From Candidatus Stackebrandtia excrementipullorum (GTDB lineage: Bacteria > Actinomycetota > Actinomycetes > Mycobacteriales > Micromonosporaceae), in assembly GCA_019113825.1 (NCBI GenBank), contig DXGR01000127.1:30170-94169 (forward strand): DNA of 64,000 bases, read 5' to 3'. Position numbers and translations under genes: made by a program. Below are positions 1-9,313 of this stretch, piece by piece. Positions within the stretch are counted from its first letter, which is position 1, and each line of letters starts with the position of its first letter. A model generated the notes under the pieces. That model saw nothing but the letters and a program-made list of their open reading frames with translations, had not been told where the DNA came from and did not search any database.

Positions 1-874
1 GCCCGTCTCCGGCGTTCAGCGCGCAGTAGACGGCGATGGCCAGAGCCTCCTCGGCAACCCAGCCTCCCCCGAGCTTCTCAACCTTTTCGGGTGTGGCGGC
101 CCCTTGATCCGCCAACAAGACTGCATCGGACAACGCACGGCTTGTTTCGGTGTGCCCCGGGTACGCCGACAGGAGCTCGATGGTCAATTCGGTCGCCTTA
201 CGAAGTTCGATCCCTCTGCTCAGATGGTGGACGAGGGCTGCTGTCGCACCCGCGGCGAGGTATCCGGTCGGGTGGCCGTGGGTGTACTGTGCGCAACGGG
301 CGGATAGGTCGAAGGCCGCGGGTGCATCGGTGGCGAACAGACCGAAGGGAGCCGAACGCATGACGGTCCCGCAGCCCTTCGAGTCCGGGTTGACCGTTCC
401 CGGTACGCCCCAGTCGGAGAACCCGCCGAGGCGTGATTCGAGACCGCTGAGGCAAGCCTCGCCGGGGGCGCGTCGGTGATACAACCACCGGTGCCCCATC
501 AACCACCCCGTGCGGTGGTCGCCGGCGGGAACCTGCGCGGGGTCGGAAAACTGCTGGGTGTCGTACCAACGTTGTAGTGCCCTCAACACGGCACGCTCGG
601 CACTGCCGGCGGTTTTTCCGGGTACACGCACCCCGTATCGGATCAGGCCCTCCACGGTGAACATCGTCATCTGGGTGTCGTCGGTGATCAAAGCGGTGCC
701 GCCGGGGCCTTCGCAGAGAAGGTCACCGATCCCGGTATCACCGTATTGACGGCGGAGCCCGAACAAAGTGGAGAACTCAATCGGTCCACCCAACGCGTCT
801 CCGACCGCTCCCGCCCACAGGCAACCCGTTATGCGACTTGTGAAGACGGCGGCTTCGGCATCAGTGTGATCCAT
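1..874 (-). CDS. ADP-ribosylglycohydrolase family protein (3' end beyond window)
   Basis: The reading frame is open from an ATG at 874 to the window edge, so about 291 codons are present and the C-terminus is missing. The N-terminus carries the ARH/DraG signature: a GAVGDALGGP loop near residues 22-31 and the metal-binding TDDTQMT near residues 64-70. Further on come GCGTVMRSAPFG and a YTHGHPTGYLAAGA helix, both typical of the family. Family members remove ADP-ribose from proteins or hydrolyse related ADP-ribosyl compounds in a Mg/Mn-dependent way; the substrate here cannot be told. It starts five bases after the stop of the upstream DedA gene on the same strand, so the two are probably cotranscribed and coupled. 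The start has no well-spaced ribosome binding site, which fits coupling. Family assignment is secure; substrate is unknown. Confidence 0.9.
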   Translation of the reverse strand, partial: MDHTDAEAAVFTSRITGCLWAGAVGDALGGPIEFSTLFGLRRQYGDTGIGDLLCEGPGGTALITDDTQMTMFTVEGLIRYGVRVPGKTAGSAERAVLRALQRWYDTQQFSDPAQVPAGDHRTGWLMGHRWLYHRRAPGEACLSGLESRLGGFSDWGVPGTVNPDSKGCGTVMRSAPFGLFATDAPAAFDLSARCAQYTHGHPTGYLAAGATAALVHHLSRGIELRKATELTIELLSAYPGHTETSRALSDAVLLADQGAATPEKVEKLGGGWVAEEALAIAVYCALNAGDG

Positions 875-879
875 ACCCT

Positions 880-1521
880 TTACTTTGCCGTATGCCCGTA
901 TTCGGTTGGTTCACGTGTCCTGTCCCCAGATACCTGCGCCACGATGGTCTCGGCTGAGGCGCTTCGGCGAAACCAGAGGCCTAGCAACAGAACACACACG
1001 ATCGATACCGCGGCGGCCAGCCAGCCGGTGTCGAAGATCTGCGCGTTGACGTAGCCGATGGTGACGGTGTACGTCGCCCAGCAGGAGGCCGCCAGGCCCG
1101 ACCACGCTACGAAGCGGTGCAGTGGGACCGTTCGGGTTCTTCCCGCGGCGTTTGTGACGATGCATCGTCCGGCGGGAACGAAGCGGGCCACCAGGACGGT
1201 GTGGGCACCACGTTGTTCGAGTAGAGCACGGAGACCGTCGTCGACGCGTCGCACGCGTGGCAGCGCCGCCAGCATACGGCTCAGGCGTCGGTTGGTGGCG
1301 CGGGCAAGGATGAACGCGAGGAGGTCACCGACCAGCGACGACGCCGCCGCACACAACAACAACGGGTAGACGGGTGTTTCGTGGGTGGCGGCGTACGCGG
1401 TGGCCACGATGAGCGTCGTACCGCTGGGTAGGATCGGAACGTAGACGTCGGTGAGGATGAGGGCGACGAGCACGGCATACAGCCACGGGGAGGCGACGAC
1501 CTGTTCGATGTCGATCATCAT
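880..1521 (-). CDS. DedA family membrane protein
   Basis: A hydrophobic protein of about 213 residues of the DedA/SNARE-associated (VTT) family, which includes envelope lipid scramblases and flippases. The N-terminal half has the usual motifs: a TDVYVPILPSGTTLIVA segment matching the family's E/D-x(3)-P-x-P-(G/S)-E/T region, then a GDLLAF segment, and the central VARFVPAGR motif (family F-x-R-x-x-P-x-x-R). Four to five membrane segments can be seen, and the C-terminus is polar. The frame extends further upstream, but the start is placed at the first of two adjacent ATGs (1521 or 1518) because GGAGG lies 4-7 bases before them. It is followed after five bases by the ADP-ribosylglycohydrolase gene. 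DedA membership is fairly sure; the transported lipid is not known. Confidence 0.85.
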   Translation of the reverse strand: MMIDIEQVVASPWLYAVLVALILTDVYVPILPSGTTLIVATAYAATHETPVYPLLLCAAASSLVGDLLAFILARATNRRLSRMLAALPRVRRVDDGLRALLEQRGAHTVLVARFVPAGRCIVTNAAGRTRTVPLHRFVAWSGLAASCWATYTVTIGYVNAQIFDTGWLAAAVSIVCVLLLGLWFRRSASAETIVAQVSGDRTREPTEYGHTAK

Positions 1522-1573
1522 GGCGCCTCCTCGATTGAGGGTTAGCCTGCCATGCGCTCTGGCCTGCTGTGTT

Positions 1574-1990
1574 TCAGGTGACGAGCAGCCCGACACCAAG
1601 GCTTACCACGCCTGCGGCAAGGCTCAGGGCCCCGATCCACACCAACCAGATCAGTCGGTTCGGTTTGGTCACGTTTCTGCCCGCCGTGGAGAGGAAGAAA
1701 CCGGCCGACATCAATATCGCCGCGAGGGGAACGCCTACACGGGCGATCATGCCGACGAAGCCGTCGAGGGTTGTAGCGTCGGCGAGTATCTGACACACCA
1801 AACCGAAAACGACCAGGACACCGGCGTGGGCGTGACCTGCACGGGCGAAGTTCTGTTGGAGCGGCGTCATGGGTACAGCGCCGCGCACCACTCTGGTAAG
1901 GAACCATCCTCCGAACTCGATCGTGACGATGGACAGGAGCAGGATGCCGGCGATGCTACGCCCGGCTTCGCTGAGTTCGACGGTGGCCAT
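1574..1990 (-). CDS. Small four-helix integral membrane protein, unknown function
   Basis: A 138-residue protein with four predicted membrane segments (roughly residues 11-31, 53-70, 78-100 and 112-135). Between helices 1 and 2 is a conserved-looking polar stretch, GGWFLTRVVRG followed by PLQQNFARAGHAHAG. The two histidines in RAGHAHAG could bind a metal or heme, but that is speculation. I do not recognise a named family with certainty. The ATG at 1990 is preceded by a GGGAG-type binding site. The short upstream region holds two tandem near-palindromes (2007-2037), suggesting control by a dedicated repressor that is not adjacent in the window. It is 52 bases upstream of the DedA gene and on the same strand, so readthrough is possible. 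Confidence 0.75.
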   Translation of the reverse strand: MATVELSEAGRSIAGILLLSIVTIEFGGWFLTRVVRGAVPMTPLQQNFARAGHAHAGVLVVFGLVCQILADATTLDGFVGMIARVGVPLAAILMSAGFFLSTAGRNVTKPNRLIWLVWIGALSLAAGVVSLGVGLLVT

Positions 1991-2004
1991 GGGTCCACTC
2001 CCAC

Positions 2005-2039
2005 TAGATAGAGATATTATCCGATAGTATCACTATCTA
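2005..2039. promoter_or_regulatory. Tandem 15-bp operator-like palindromes upstream of the membrane protein gene
   Basis: Two half-turn-symmetric sites lie side by side. GATAGTATCACTATC (2023-2037) is a perfect 6-3-6 inverted repeat. GATAGAGATATTATC (2007-2021) is an imperfect version starting exactly 16 bases earlier. The pair is bounded by TAGATA and TATCTA. On the minus strand the AT-rich core offers a possible -10 box inside the sites, so binding would block transcription of the gene starting at 1990. The regulator family cannot be inferred from the site alone. Confidence 0.55.
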
Positions 2040-2062
2040 ATGTTTGTGACGCGAAAATCGCA

Positions 2063-3703
2063 TCAACCGGCGGCGCCGCGACCCGCCTCACGTCCCGAAA
2101 AGATGCATCCACCCAAAAATGTTCCCTCAAGCGATCGATAGCCGTGCATACCGCCACCACCAAATCCGGCGACCTCACCGGCGGCGAACAGCCCCTGAAC
2201 CTTCTCTCCGTCGGCTCTCACCACGTTGCCTGCAAGGTCCGTCTGAAGACCTCCCAACGTCTTACGGGTCAAAAGGTTCAACCGGACGGCGATCATCGGA
2301 CCCGCCTTCGGATCCAACAATCGATGCGGTGTCGCTACCCGGATCAGCTTGTCGCCGCGGTAGTTGCGTGCGCCTCGAATCGCTGTAACCTGCAGGTCCT
2401 TGGTGAATGTGTTGAGAATTTCGCGATCGCGAGCGCGAACGGTCCGCAAAATCTCGGCGACGTCCAGCCGCGGCCCGTCACCGATCAGGTTCATCCCCTC
2501 CACAAGCTCCTCGATCGTATCGGCGACGACGAAGTCCTCGCCGTACTGTTTGAACGCCTCGACCGGCGGCGTCGCTCCCGGCAACGCCCGTTTCAGAACC
2601 TGCTTGATGCTTTTTCCGGTCAAATCGGGGTTCTGTTCCGAACCCGACAGCGCAAACTCCTTCTCGATGATCTTCTGAGTGAGAACGAACCACGTGTACT
2701 CGTAACCCGACTTCGCGATGTGTTCCAAAGTCCCCAACGTGTCGAAACCGGGGAACAACGGCACGGGCAGTCGCTTACCCGTGGCGTCAAGCCACAGCGA
2801 CGACGGGCCCGGCAGAATACGGATGCCGTGATCACGCCAGATCGGGTCCCAGTTCTTGATTCCCTCGGTGTAATGCCACATGCGGTCGCGGTTGACGATG
2901 TTCCCGCCCGCGGTCTCGGCGATCCCCAACATCCGACCGTCGACGTGCTCGGGGACACCCGCGAGCATGCGGCGCGGCGGTTTCCCCAAACGGGCCGGCC
3001 AGTTCTTCCGCACCAGTTCAAGATTTCCCCCGATGCCGCCACTGGTGACCACAACCGCCCCGGCGGAAAACGAGAAGTCCGAAACCACGTCACGAGACGA
3101 TGCACAGCCCCGTTCGACATCACTGTCGGCCAGGACCGACCCGACGACACCCGTCACCGCACCCGACGTCACCGTCAACTCGTCGACTCGGTGACGAAAC
3201 GCCAACCTGACCTGTCCACTATCGACGGCCGACCGTATTCGACTTTCGAACGCCGCGACCAACGCCGGCCCCGTACCCCACACGATATGAAAACGAGGCA
3301 CCGAGTTGCCGTGACCGTCGGCCAGGTAACCACCGCGTTCCGCCCATCCGACGACGGGAAAGAACCGTACCCCCCGTTCTCGGAGCCAGGAACGCTTCTC
3401 CCCCGCGGCGAAGTTCACGTACGCCTCGGCCCACCGACGCGCCCAAACGTCCTGCTCCCGGTCAAACCCCGCCGTCCCCCACCAATCCTGCATGGCCAGC
3501 TGGAGAGAATCGCGCACGCCCATGCGCCGTTGCTCCGGGGTGTCAACGAGGAACAACCCCCCAAACGACCAGAACGCCTGTCCGCCAAGCGACTGTTCGG
3601 GTTCCTGGTCCAACAGAACGACCCGTTTCCCGGCGTCGACAAGTTCGGCGGTGGCTACGAGCCCGGCCAGGCCGGCTCCGACCACGATCACATCGGCGTC
3701 CAT
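2063..3703 (-). CDS. FAD-dependent oxidoreductase (FAD-binding dehydrogenase, COG3573-like)
   Basis: A 546-residue flavoprotein of the fumarate reductase/ketosteroid-dehydrogenase superfamily. The N-terminus has the dinucleotide-binding signature [11 protein letters not shown] at residues 5-15 followed by an acidic end of strand 2 ([19 protein letters not shown]). The C-terminal FAD motif is [17 protein letters not shown]. These proteins are usually annotated as FAD-binding dehydrogenases related to 3-ketosteroid delta-1-dehydrogenase; the physiological substrate is not established. The frame is open to 3946, but the start is placed at the ATG at 3703, which has a GAGAGGA site seven bases upstream and gives the usual N-terminus right before the Rossmann motif. 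It is a single gene, divergent from the cold-shock gene. Confidence 0.88.
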   Translation of the reverse strand: MDADVIVVGAGLAGLVATAELVDAGKRVVLLDQEPEQSLGGQAFWSFGGLFLVDTPEQRRMGVRDSLQLAMQDWWGTAGFDREQDVWARRWAEAYVNFAAGEKRSWLRERGVRFFPVVGWAERGGYLADGHGNSVPRFHIVWGTGPALVAAFESRIRSAVDSGQVRLAFRHRVDELTVTSGAVTGVVGSVLADSDVERGCASSRDVVSDFSFSAGAVVVTSGGIGGNLELVRKNWPARLGKPPRRMLAGVPEHVDGRMLGIAETAGGNIVNRDRMWHYTEGIKNWDPIWRDHGIRILPGPSSLWLDATGKRLPVPLFPGFDTLGTLEHIAKSGYEYTWFVLTQKIIEKEFALSGSEQNPDLTGKSIKQVLKRALPGATPPVEAFKQYGEDFVVADTIEELVEGMNLIGDGPRLDVAEILRTVRARDREILNTFTKDLQVTAIRGARNYRGDKLIRVATPHRLLDPKAGPMIAVRLNLLTRKTLGGLQTDLAGNVVRADGEKVQGLFAAGEVAGFGGGGMHGYRSLEGTFLGGCIFSGREAGRGAAG

Positions 3704-3939
3704 TGCCCGGTCCTCTCCAGTTTGGTGATGTCCTGGCAGGTTTACCACACTTCCACCCCACTCCACGGGTCCACGTACATCGAACCTTGTCGTTTCCCGC
3801 CGCCACGCCGTGTTGTGCGCTGGCTCACGCTGAGCCATGCCGGATGCCGATTCGGGCACCTTCATTGGCCGAAGCATGCGATGAACCCGTAAGCTCTCAT
3901 CGGCCCACAACGGGCCGAAAGTTGATACAGGAGTACCAA

Positions 3940-4143
3940 ATGGCAACAGGCACCGTGAAGTGGTTCAACGCGGACAAGGGCTTCGGGTTCATTCAGCAGG
4001 ACGACGGCGGAGCGGACGTGTTCGTGCACTTCTCCGCCATCGCCATGGACGGCTACCGCACGCTGGATGAGAACCAGAAGGTCGAATACGACGTCGAGCA
4101 GGGCACCAAGGGCCCGCAGGCCGCGAACGTCCGTGCTGCGTAA
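3940..4143 (+). CDS. Cold-shock domain protein (CspA family)
   Basis: A complete 67-residue single cold-shock (OB-fold) domain. RNP1 is KGFGFIQ and RNP2 is VFVHFSAI, both intact; the protein starts [14 protein letters not shown]. It binds single-stranded nucleic acid as an RNA chaperone in the cytoplasm. The start is set by AGGAG six bases before the ATG at 3940. A strong intrinsic terminator follows immediately, so it is a monocistronic gene. Several paralogues usually exist in actinobacteria, so I cannot say which csp this is or whether it is cold-induced. Confidence 0.97.
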   Translation: MATGTVKWFNADKGFGFIQQDDGGADVFVHFSAIAMDGYRTLDENQKVEYDVEQGTKGPQAANVRAA

Positions 4144-4156
4144 GAAGTAATCCGAC

Positions 4157-4201
4157 CTCGCTGGTCCGTCCCATGCCGGACGACCAGCGGGGCATCTTTT
4201 T
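4157..4201 (+). terminator. Intrinsic terminator of the cold-shock gene
   Basis: An eight-base-pair GC-rich stem (CGCTGGTC at 4159-4166 pairing with GACCAGCG at 4182-4189) is followed by a T-rich tract at 4195-4201. It lies 15 bases after the stop codon. Confidence 0.9.
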
Positions 4202-4670
4202 GTCTTCACCCACACCGGTGGCCGCCGACCAGGTGGGGCGTCGACGGCCACCGTTCTACAACCGAACGGCTACATCTCCGCTCGGAAGAGTCCTCTGATC
4301 ACCCCGCCCAAGGTCAGATGATCGGCATCGTGATTCCTTCCATACGCTGCGCCGCATGGGATTACCCGCTGAGTCCATACACGAAACGTTCGACTCTCAG
4401 GCCATCTCGGACACTCTGTTTCATACGGCTGTGCGTGGCCACCTGAAAAGGCCGGAACCCAGGGTGGAGAGGCCTCATCATCCCCTCGCGGTCGGTTGTT
4501 CACACTCCCGACAGTTATGCACATGACCAAGAAAACAGGCTTGACCGGTCACGCCTCGCACTCGATAGGCTGAAGCCATCGGGGAGGAGGATGGCGGCCC
4601 CCAAGGCGTTTCCAAGAAGGTCGCCTCACCGGCGCGGTGATCTATGACGGCACCGTACGGCCTGGTGCCC
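4202..4670. other. Gene-poor 470-base stretch with one promoter-like element
   Basis: No frame here has both a plausible start and family-like sequence; the short open frames show arginine/proline-rich composition typical of shadow translation. The only structured signal is on the plus strand near its right end: a TTGACC box at 4541-4546, a TAGGCT box at 4566-4571 and then the repeated G/C hairpin element at 4578-4602 (see separate entry). Confidence 0.5.
4566..4602 (+). promoter_or_regulatory. Promoter plus G/C hairpin element, copy 1 of 3
   Basis: TAGGCT (4566-4571), a six-base spacer, then AT(C) followed by GGGG, any base, GGAGG, any base, TGG, any base, GGCCCCC ending at 4602. The same arrangement occurs at 11926-11961 and 51658-51693. 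If the TAnnnT box is a -10 element, transcription would begin at or next to the A at 4578 and the RNA would open with a GGGG/CCCC hairpin whose loop holds GGAGG. In this copy the aligned start triplet is ATC rather than ATG and there is one extra base, which argues against a shared coding function. It runs towards, and antisense to, the 3' end of the alpha/beta hydrolase gene. Confidence 0.45.
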
Positions 4671-5381
4671 TCACGCAGTCTTGTCGAAGGCGAACTCACG
4701 GATGAGGTTCGTAAACTGTTTGGGGCGCTGTAGATTCCACAGGTGCTCGCCACCGGGAATGATCTTTTTAGTCGCTTTTGGAATTTTATCGACCAGAACG
4801 TCTACGGACGCCCTGTTCAACCGGTCGTTCTCTCCGCAGCAGATCAAAGTCGGCACGGTGAGCCGCCCCAGGCGTTCACCGATGTCGTCGGAACGTATCG
4901 CGTCCAGTGCGTCCAATTGCGTGCGTTTACCGGCTTGCACGATGTCGACGATGAAGGCATCGCGGTCCTGGGTGCGGTATGGGTCCGCCATTCGCGCCGA
5001 GGCCACGGCCAGGGCACGCAACGGGGTCAGGGTTGTGACCGTTCTCTGCCGTTTCAAAGCCTTGACGGGCAGCCCGACCATGGCTCCCGAGACGAGCAGG
5101 CCCGTGATCCTCGCGGGTGCCGCCAACGCCACGTGTAGCGCCACCGACGCGCCCAGAGAAACACCGATCAGATGTACAGGCCCCGATGCGTTGATACGAA
5201 TGGCTTTCAAGACCTGTTCCCGGGCGGCTTCCATGGTGAAACGTGTCCGGTTCAGTCCGTGACCGGGAAGGTCGGGCGCCACGATTTCACAGTCGGCGGC
5301 AAGTTCCTCCACCTGTGGATCCCACATTCGGTGGCTGCCACCCATGCCGTGCAGCAGGACGATCGTCGGTCTGTCACCCAT
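4671..5381 (-). CDS. Alpha/beta-fold hydrolase
   Basis: A 236-residue alpha/beta hydrolase with a complete catalytic triad by position: Ser75 in the nucleophile elbow IGVSLGAS, Asp186 in CGENDRLN and His213 in GGEHLWN. The oxyanion-hole motif LLHGMGG is at residues 9-15. Such enzymes include esterases, lactonases and 3-oxoadipate enol-lactonase-like proteins; the substrate cannot be predicted from the sequence. The frame is open to 5483, but the ATG at 5381 gives the canonical short N-terminus before strand beta3 (RPTIVLLHG). It lies 68 bases downstream of pheA on the same strand and may be cotranscribed with it. A plus-strand promoter-like element points into its 3' end from 4566. Confidence 0.88.
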   Translation of the reverse strand: MGDRPTIVLLHGMGGSHRMWDPQVEELAADCEIVAPDLPGHGLNRTRFTMEAAREQVLKAIRINASGPVHLIGVSLGASVALHVALAAPARITGLLVSGAMVGLPVKALKRQRTVTTLTPLRALAVASARMADPYRTQDRDAFIVDIVQAGKRTQLDALDAIRSDDIGERLGRLTVPTLICCGENDRLNRASVDVLVDKIPKATKKIIPGGEHLWNLQRPKQFTNLIREFAFDKTA

Positions 5382-5449
5382 ACGCTGAATCGTACGACGC
5401 CGCCGCACTCGAGCTCGGCTCGGTGACGCGGCACGGGCGACGTCCCGCG

Positions 5450-6379
5450 TCAGCCTCCGCTGGTACGTAGGCGGGCCAGCCATGCTGCGGCGTCGGCGAA
5501 GTCGCGGTCGGCCAGACCTCGGGGTGGTGGGATCGGACCGTCGCCACCGTCACGCGGGTAGGAGCCCAGGTACTGCACCTGTGCACACACTCGTTTAAGC
5601 CCGGTCAGGGCTTCGCCGACTCGCTCGTCCGCAATGTGCCCGGTGCAGTCCAGGTAGAAGGCGTATCTTCCCAATCGTTCGCCGGTCGGGCGTGATTCGA
5701 TACGCGTCAGATTGACGCCGCGCACCGACAGTTCGCTGAGGACCGTCAACAGCGCGCCGACTTCGTCGTGTGCTATGTAGACGACCAGCGAGGTGACGTC
5801 GTTGCCCGACGGAGGTGCCGGCGGTAGGGGCCGCGACACGAGAGCGAACCGAGTTTGAGCTCCAGGGTTGTCCGCGATATCGGATTCCACAACGGTGAGA
5901 CCGTTGTGTTCGGCTGCCAACGGTGCGCATACACAGGCGTCGGCTTTACCGTTCGACACCGCTTCGGCGGCGGCTGCCGTGGACAGTGTCTCCACCGTCG
6001 TAACAGCCGGATACTTCATCCGCAGAAATCTACGGACCTGAGCCAGCGCGTGCGGATGCGACGCAATGGTGGCCACCTCGCCTCCGGTGACACCCGCAAG
6101 AACGAATTCCACCGGCAGCACCACTTCGGCGGTGATCACGAGCGGTTCCCCGGACACGAGCGAGTCCAGTGTCACCGCCACCGAACCCTCGATCGAATTC
6201 TCGATGGGGACCAGCGCCGCATCGGCGTCACCGCCACGGACGGCTTCCAAGGCTTCGGGCACGTTCCGCATCGGGATGCGGTTGCCACGTTGGGCTGCGG
6301 GAAGCGTAAGCAATGCGGCTTCGGTGAAGGTACCGGCGGGCCCGAGATAAGCGAACCTTGATGGTGGGACTCCAGGCAT
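5450..6379 (-). CDS. pheA: Prephenate dehydratase
   Basis: A 309-residue monofunctional prephenate dehydratase, which converts prephenate to phenylpyruvate in phenylalanine synthesis. The N-terminal catalytic domain starts FAYLGPAGTFTEAA and contains the IENSIEGSV active-site region and the catalytic TRF motif (GAQTRFALVS). The C-terminal ACT domain has the ESRP motif (TRIESRPTGERLG) that forms the phenylalanine regulatory site, so feedback inhibition is expected. Length matches the actinobacterial enzymes; there is no chorismate mutase domain. The start at 6379 leaves only a few residues before the first strand, as usual. The alpha/beta hydrolase gene follows on the same strand. Confidence 0.97.
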   Translation of the reverse strand: MPGVPPSRFAYLGPAGTFTEAALLTLPAAQRGNRIPMRNVPEALEAVRGGDADAALVPIENSIEGSVAVTLDSLVSGEPLVITAEVVLPVEFVLAGVTGGEVATIASHPHALAQVRRFLRMKYPAVTTVETLSTAAAAEAVSNGKADACVCAPLAAEHNGLTVVESDIADNPGAQTRFALVSRPLPPAPPSGNDVTSLVVYIAHDEVGALLTVLSELSVRGVNLTRIESRPTGERLGRYAFYLDCTGHIADERVGEALTGLKRVCAQVQYLGSYPRDGGDGPIPPPRGLADRDFADAAAWLARLRTSGG

Positions 6380-6424
6380 GGCTAACAGGCTAGACCCTGC
6401 GGTGACACATGACGCCGTGCGGCG

Positions 6425-6847
6425 TTACAACCGCCGCGGTCGGCGCGCGAGCCCGCCTTGACACCATTCTTTGTAATCGAACAGGTCCGGATCCGAAATG
6501 AGTGCCTTGGTGTTGTGAACCCACAACGAGACCCAGGCATCACCGTACTTGTCTGCTCGATCCAGTAGCTTGCGAAGCTTCCGTTTCGGGTGGGCGCGGA
6601 AACCGGTCCGTACGGCGTCGGCTGCGTACAGGTAAAGACAGTGCAACGCGAACGTGCGCTTGGGGCACATCGGGTCGGCTGCAAGCTCGACCAGCGTCGG
6701 CATCAACGGGTCGTCCGCCAAGAGAAGATCCCATTGTGCGGACGTCTGTGGGGGGCCCGCGGTGGGGTCGTTCGCCCACGCGCGCAGCTCCGCGGGTGTC
6801 GGATTGACCGCGCTGGCGAAGCCGGCGAACACCACTGGCTCGTGCAT
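6425..6847 (-). CDS. Conserved actinobacterial protein of unknown function
   Basis: About 140 residues. It contains a well-ordered helical C-terminal half with RTFALHCLYLYAADAVRTGF, HPKRKLRKLLDRADK and WVHNTKALISDPDLF, ending in a basic GGLARRPRRL tail. I recall similar proteins next to purine and pheA genes in other actinobacteria, but no function is known to me. The ATG at 6847 was chosen because GGAGGG lies seven bases upstream; the frame remains open to 6934. It sits between purL and pheA on the same strand, 45 bases before pheA, so it may belong to the same transcript. There are no membrane segments or signal peptide; it is probably cytoplasmic. Confidence 0.75.
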   Translation of the reverse strand: MHEPVVFAGFASAVNPTPAELRAWANDPTAGPPQTSAQWDLLLADDPLMPTLVELAADPMCPKRTFALHCLYLYAADAVRTGFRAHPKRKLRKLLDRADKYGDAWVSLWVHNTKALISDPDLFDYKEWCQGGLARRPRRL

Positions 6848-7000
6848 GCGGCAACCCTCCACGTCGACACCGTTTGCGTCAACATAATCGGGTTGGCCAT
6901 CCACCGCTACCACGGGAGCCGGAACGTCACCCAACCGATACGCGGCCTCGGACGATCACCTGGCCGTGTCCAACCACAATCGGCGAGATCTTCTGGCCGG

Positions 7001-9313
7001 TCAGGCGACGGTTGGCGCCGGGTGTCCGAACCTGTTCGGGATGGTCGACTCCGAGGCGTGTCTCAATTCCGCCAGCGGGACCGAGAACAGTCCGTCCACA
7101 TCCAGTCCGTCGTACTCGGTGTCGACGATGCCCAACGGCACCCAGTCGACGCCGTGTTCTTCGCACAGCGCCCGCACGGCTGCCTCGTGCCCCTTGGGAA
7201 CGGTGATGACCGCTCTGGCCGTGGACTCGCTGAACAAGGCCACGAAGGGCTCCAGGTCGTCGGGCAACCGCACATGGGCGCCGACACCGTGACGCAGCAC
7301 GGATTCGACCAACGTCTGAGCCAGACCACCGTCGGAGACGTCGTGAGCGGCCGACACGTGTTCGAATTCGGCTGCTCGACGTATCACCAGCGCGAGTGCC
7401 TGTTCAGCGGCGAGGTCGACGGCCGGGGGCGTTCCTCCCAGGTGACGGTGTTCGTGCCACGCCCATTCGGATCCGGACAGTTCGGTTTCAGTGGTGCCCA
7501 ACATGATGATGCGGTCGCCGTCGCCGACGAAGCCCATCGGTATACGGCGGGCGACGTCGTCCAGGACACCGAGCACACCGACAACCGGGGTCGGGTGAAT
7601 CGCGATAAGTCCCGTCTGGTTGTAGAAACTGACGTTTCCTCCGGTGACGGGCAGTTCGAGCTCGGCGGAGCCGTCGGCGAGACCGCGAACGGTTTCGGCG
7701 AAGCTCCACATGACCTCGGGGTCTTCGGGCGACCCGAAGTTGAGGCAGTTGGTGAGGGCGATCGGCGTCGCACCGGTGACCGCGACGTTGCGGAACGCCT
7801 CGGCCAGGGCCAAGCGGGCGCCCTGGTACGGGTCGAGCCTGCTGTAGCGGCCGTTGCCGTCGGTGCTGATCGCGATGCCGAGCCCACTGTCTTCCGACAG
7901 CCGAATGATCCCGGCGTCGTCGGGTTGCGCCAGAACCGTGTTACCCCGCACGTAGCGGTCATACTGCTCGGTGATCCAGGTCTTGGATGCGAGGTTGGGG
8001 GATGCCACCATTCGCAGTAGCGTCGCCCGTAGTTCGTCGTGTTCGGACGGGCGCGAGAGGGTCTCGGCTCGGTCGACGACGATCAGGTCGCGGTCGGCGG
8101 GGACACGCATGGGACGGTGATAGACCGGTCCCTCGTCGGCGAGGCTCTCGGGTGGGCAGTCGACAACGGTGGCGCCGTGCCAGTCGATGATCAGACGGCC
8201 GCCCGATTCAGCGGTCGCGGCCGTTACCTCACCGATGGCGGTGGCCAGAACGCCCCATTTCCGCGCCACCTTCAAAACTTCATCCAGTTTGGGTGGTTCG
8301 ACGATGAGAAGCATGCGTTCCTGCGACTCACTGGCCAGGATTTCGTGGGGATGCATCGAAGCTTCCCGCAACGGCACTTTTTCAAGATCGACGTGCATGC
8401 CGAGTCCGGCTGCGGCGGCGGTCTCGGACAAGGCGCAGGTCAGGCCCGCTCCACCCAGGTCCTGGATACCGGAGACCAGACCGGCGTCAAACATTTCCAA
8501 ACAGGATTCGATGAGCAGTTTTTCGATGAAGGGGTCACCGACCTGGACGCTCGGTCGAGCCGCCTCGGCGTCGTCCCCGAACGTCGCCGACGCGAGCACC
8601 GAAACTCCGCCGATACCGTCGCGCCCGGTTTTAGCTCCCAAAAGGACTACTACATTGCCGACGCCGGACGCGGCCATGTTCTGTAGACGGCTGACCGGCA
8701 GAACACCCACACACAGTGCGTTCACCAGGGGGTTTCCCTGGTAGCAGGGGTCGAAAACGACCTCTCCGCCGATGTTGGGAAGACCGAGGCTGTTGCCGTA
8801 CCGCGAGATCCCCTCGACGACTCCGGGCAGTACCCGGGCGGTGTCGGGATGGTCGATGTCGCCGAATCTCAACGGGTCCATGACCGCGATCGGTCGTGCA
8901 CCCATCGCCAGGATGTCTCGAACGATCCCGCCAATGCCGGTGGCCGCACCTTGGTGTGGCTCGATGAAACTCGGGTGGTTGTGGCTTTCCACCTTGAAGC
9001 TGACGGCGATGTCGTCGGCGACCTGCACGACTCCGGCGTTCTGGCCGATGCCGGCCAGGAGCCGGTCGCTCTGTGGGCTTTTCTCGGCGAAATGTTTAAA
9101 GTGCACACGGCTCGATTTGTAGGAGCAGTGTTCACTCCACATGATCGAGTACATCGCGAGCTCGGCCTGTGTCGGACGACGTCCCAGAATCTTGCGAATC
9201 CGGTCGTACTCGTCTTCGAGCAGGCCAAGGTCGGCATAGGGCTGCGCCTCGTCCGGCGTCGCGTGTGCACGGCCTACGGTGTCGACGACACCGGTTTTTT
9301 CTTTGGAGTTCAT
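7001..9313 (-). CDS. purL: Phosphoribosylformylglycinamidine synthase subunit II
   Basis: A 770-residue small-type PurL, the FGAM synthetase subunit that uses ATP and ammonia to convert FGAR to FGAM in purine synthesis. The N-terminal [12 protein letters not shown] motif and the substrate/ATP-binding VESHNHPS and [18 protein letters not shown] segments are intact. The duplicated AIRS-like halves are visible, with a second set of motifs including LTNCLNFG and [11 protein letters not shown]. It lacks the glutaminase and PurS parts, which are encoded separately just upstream. Its ATG overlaps the purQ stop by four bases, so translation is coupled in the order purS-purQ-purL. The gene runs leftward. 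Confidence 0.98.
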   Translation of the reverse strand: MNSKEKTGVVDTVGRAHATPDEAQPYADLGLLEDEYDRIRKILGRRPTQAELAMYSIMWSEHCSYKSSRVHFKHFAEKSPQSDRLLAGIGQNAGVVQVADDIAVSFKVESHNHPSFIEPHQGAATGIGGIVRDILAMGARPIAVMDPLRFGDIDHPDTARVLPGVVEGISRYGNSLGLPNIGGEVVFDPCYQGNPLVNALCVGVLPVSRLQNMAASGVGNVVVLLGAKTGRDGIGGVSVLASATFGDDAEAARPSVQVGDPFIEKLLIESCLEMFDAGLVSGIQDLGGAGLTCALSETAAAAGLGMHVDLEKVPLREASMHPHEILASESQERMLLIVEPPKLDEVLKVARKWGVLATAIGEVTAATAESGGRLIIDWHGATVVDCPPESLADEGPVYHRPMRVPADRDLIVVDRAETLSRPSEHDELRATLLRMVASPNLASKTWITEQYDRYVRGNTVLAQPDDAGIIRLSEDSGLGIAISTDGNGRYSRLDPYQGARLALAEAFRNVAVTGATPIALTNCLNFGSPEDPEVMWSFAETVRGLADGSAELELPVTGGNVSFYNQTGLIAIHPTPVVGVLGVLDDVARRIPMGFVGDGDRIIMLGTTETELSGSEWAWHEHRHLGGTPPAVDLAAEQALALVIRRAAEFEHVSAAHDVSDGGLAQTLVESVLRHGVGAHVRLPDDLEPFVALFSESTARAVITVPKGHEAAVRALCEEHGVDWVPLGIVDTEYDGLDVDGLFSVPLAELRHASESTIPNRFGHPAPTVA

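Noticed and set aside
2144..3892. Long plus-strand open frame antisense to the FAD oxidoreductase
   Set aside because: Arginine/histidine/proline-rich shadow translation of a GC-rich gene; the minus-strand frame has clear FAD motifs.
4578..4680. 6C small RNA
   Set aside because: A C-run in a hairpin is present, but not two loops with six or more C residues each, so the motif is not met.
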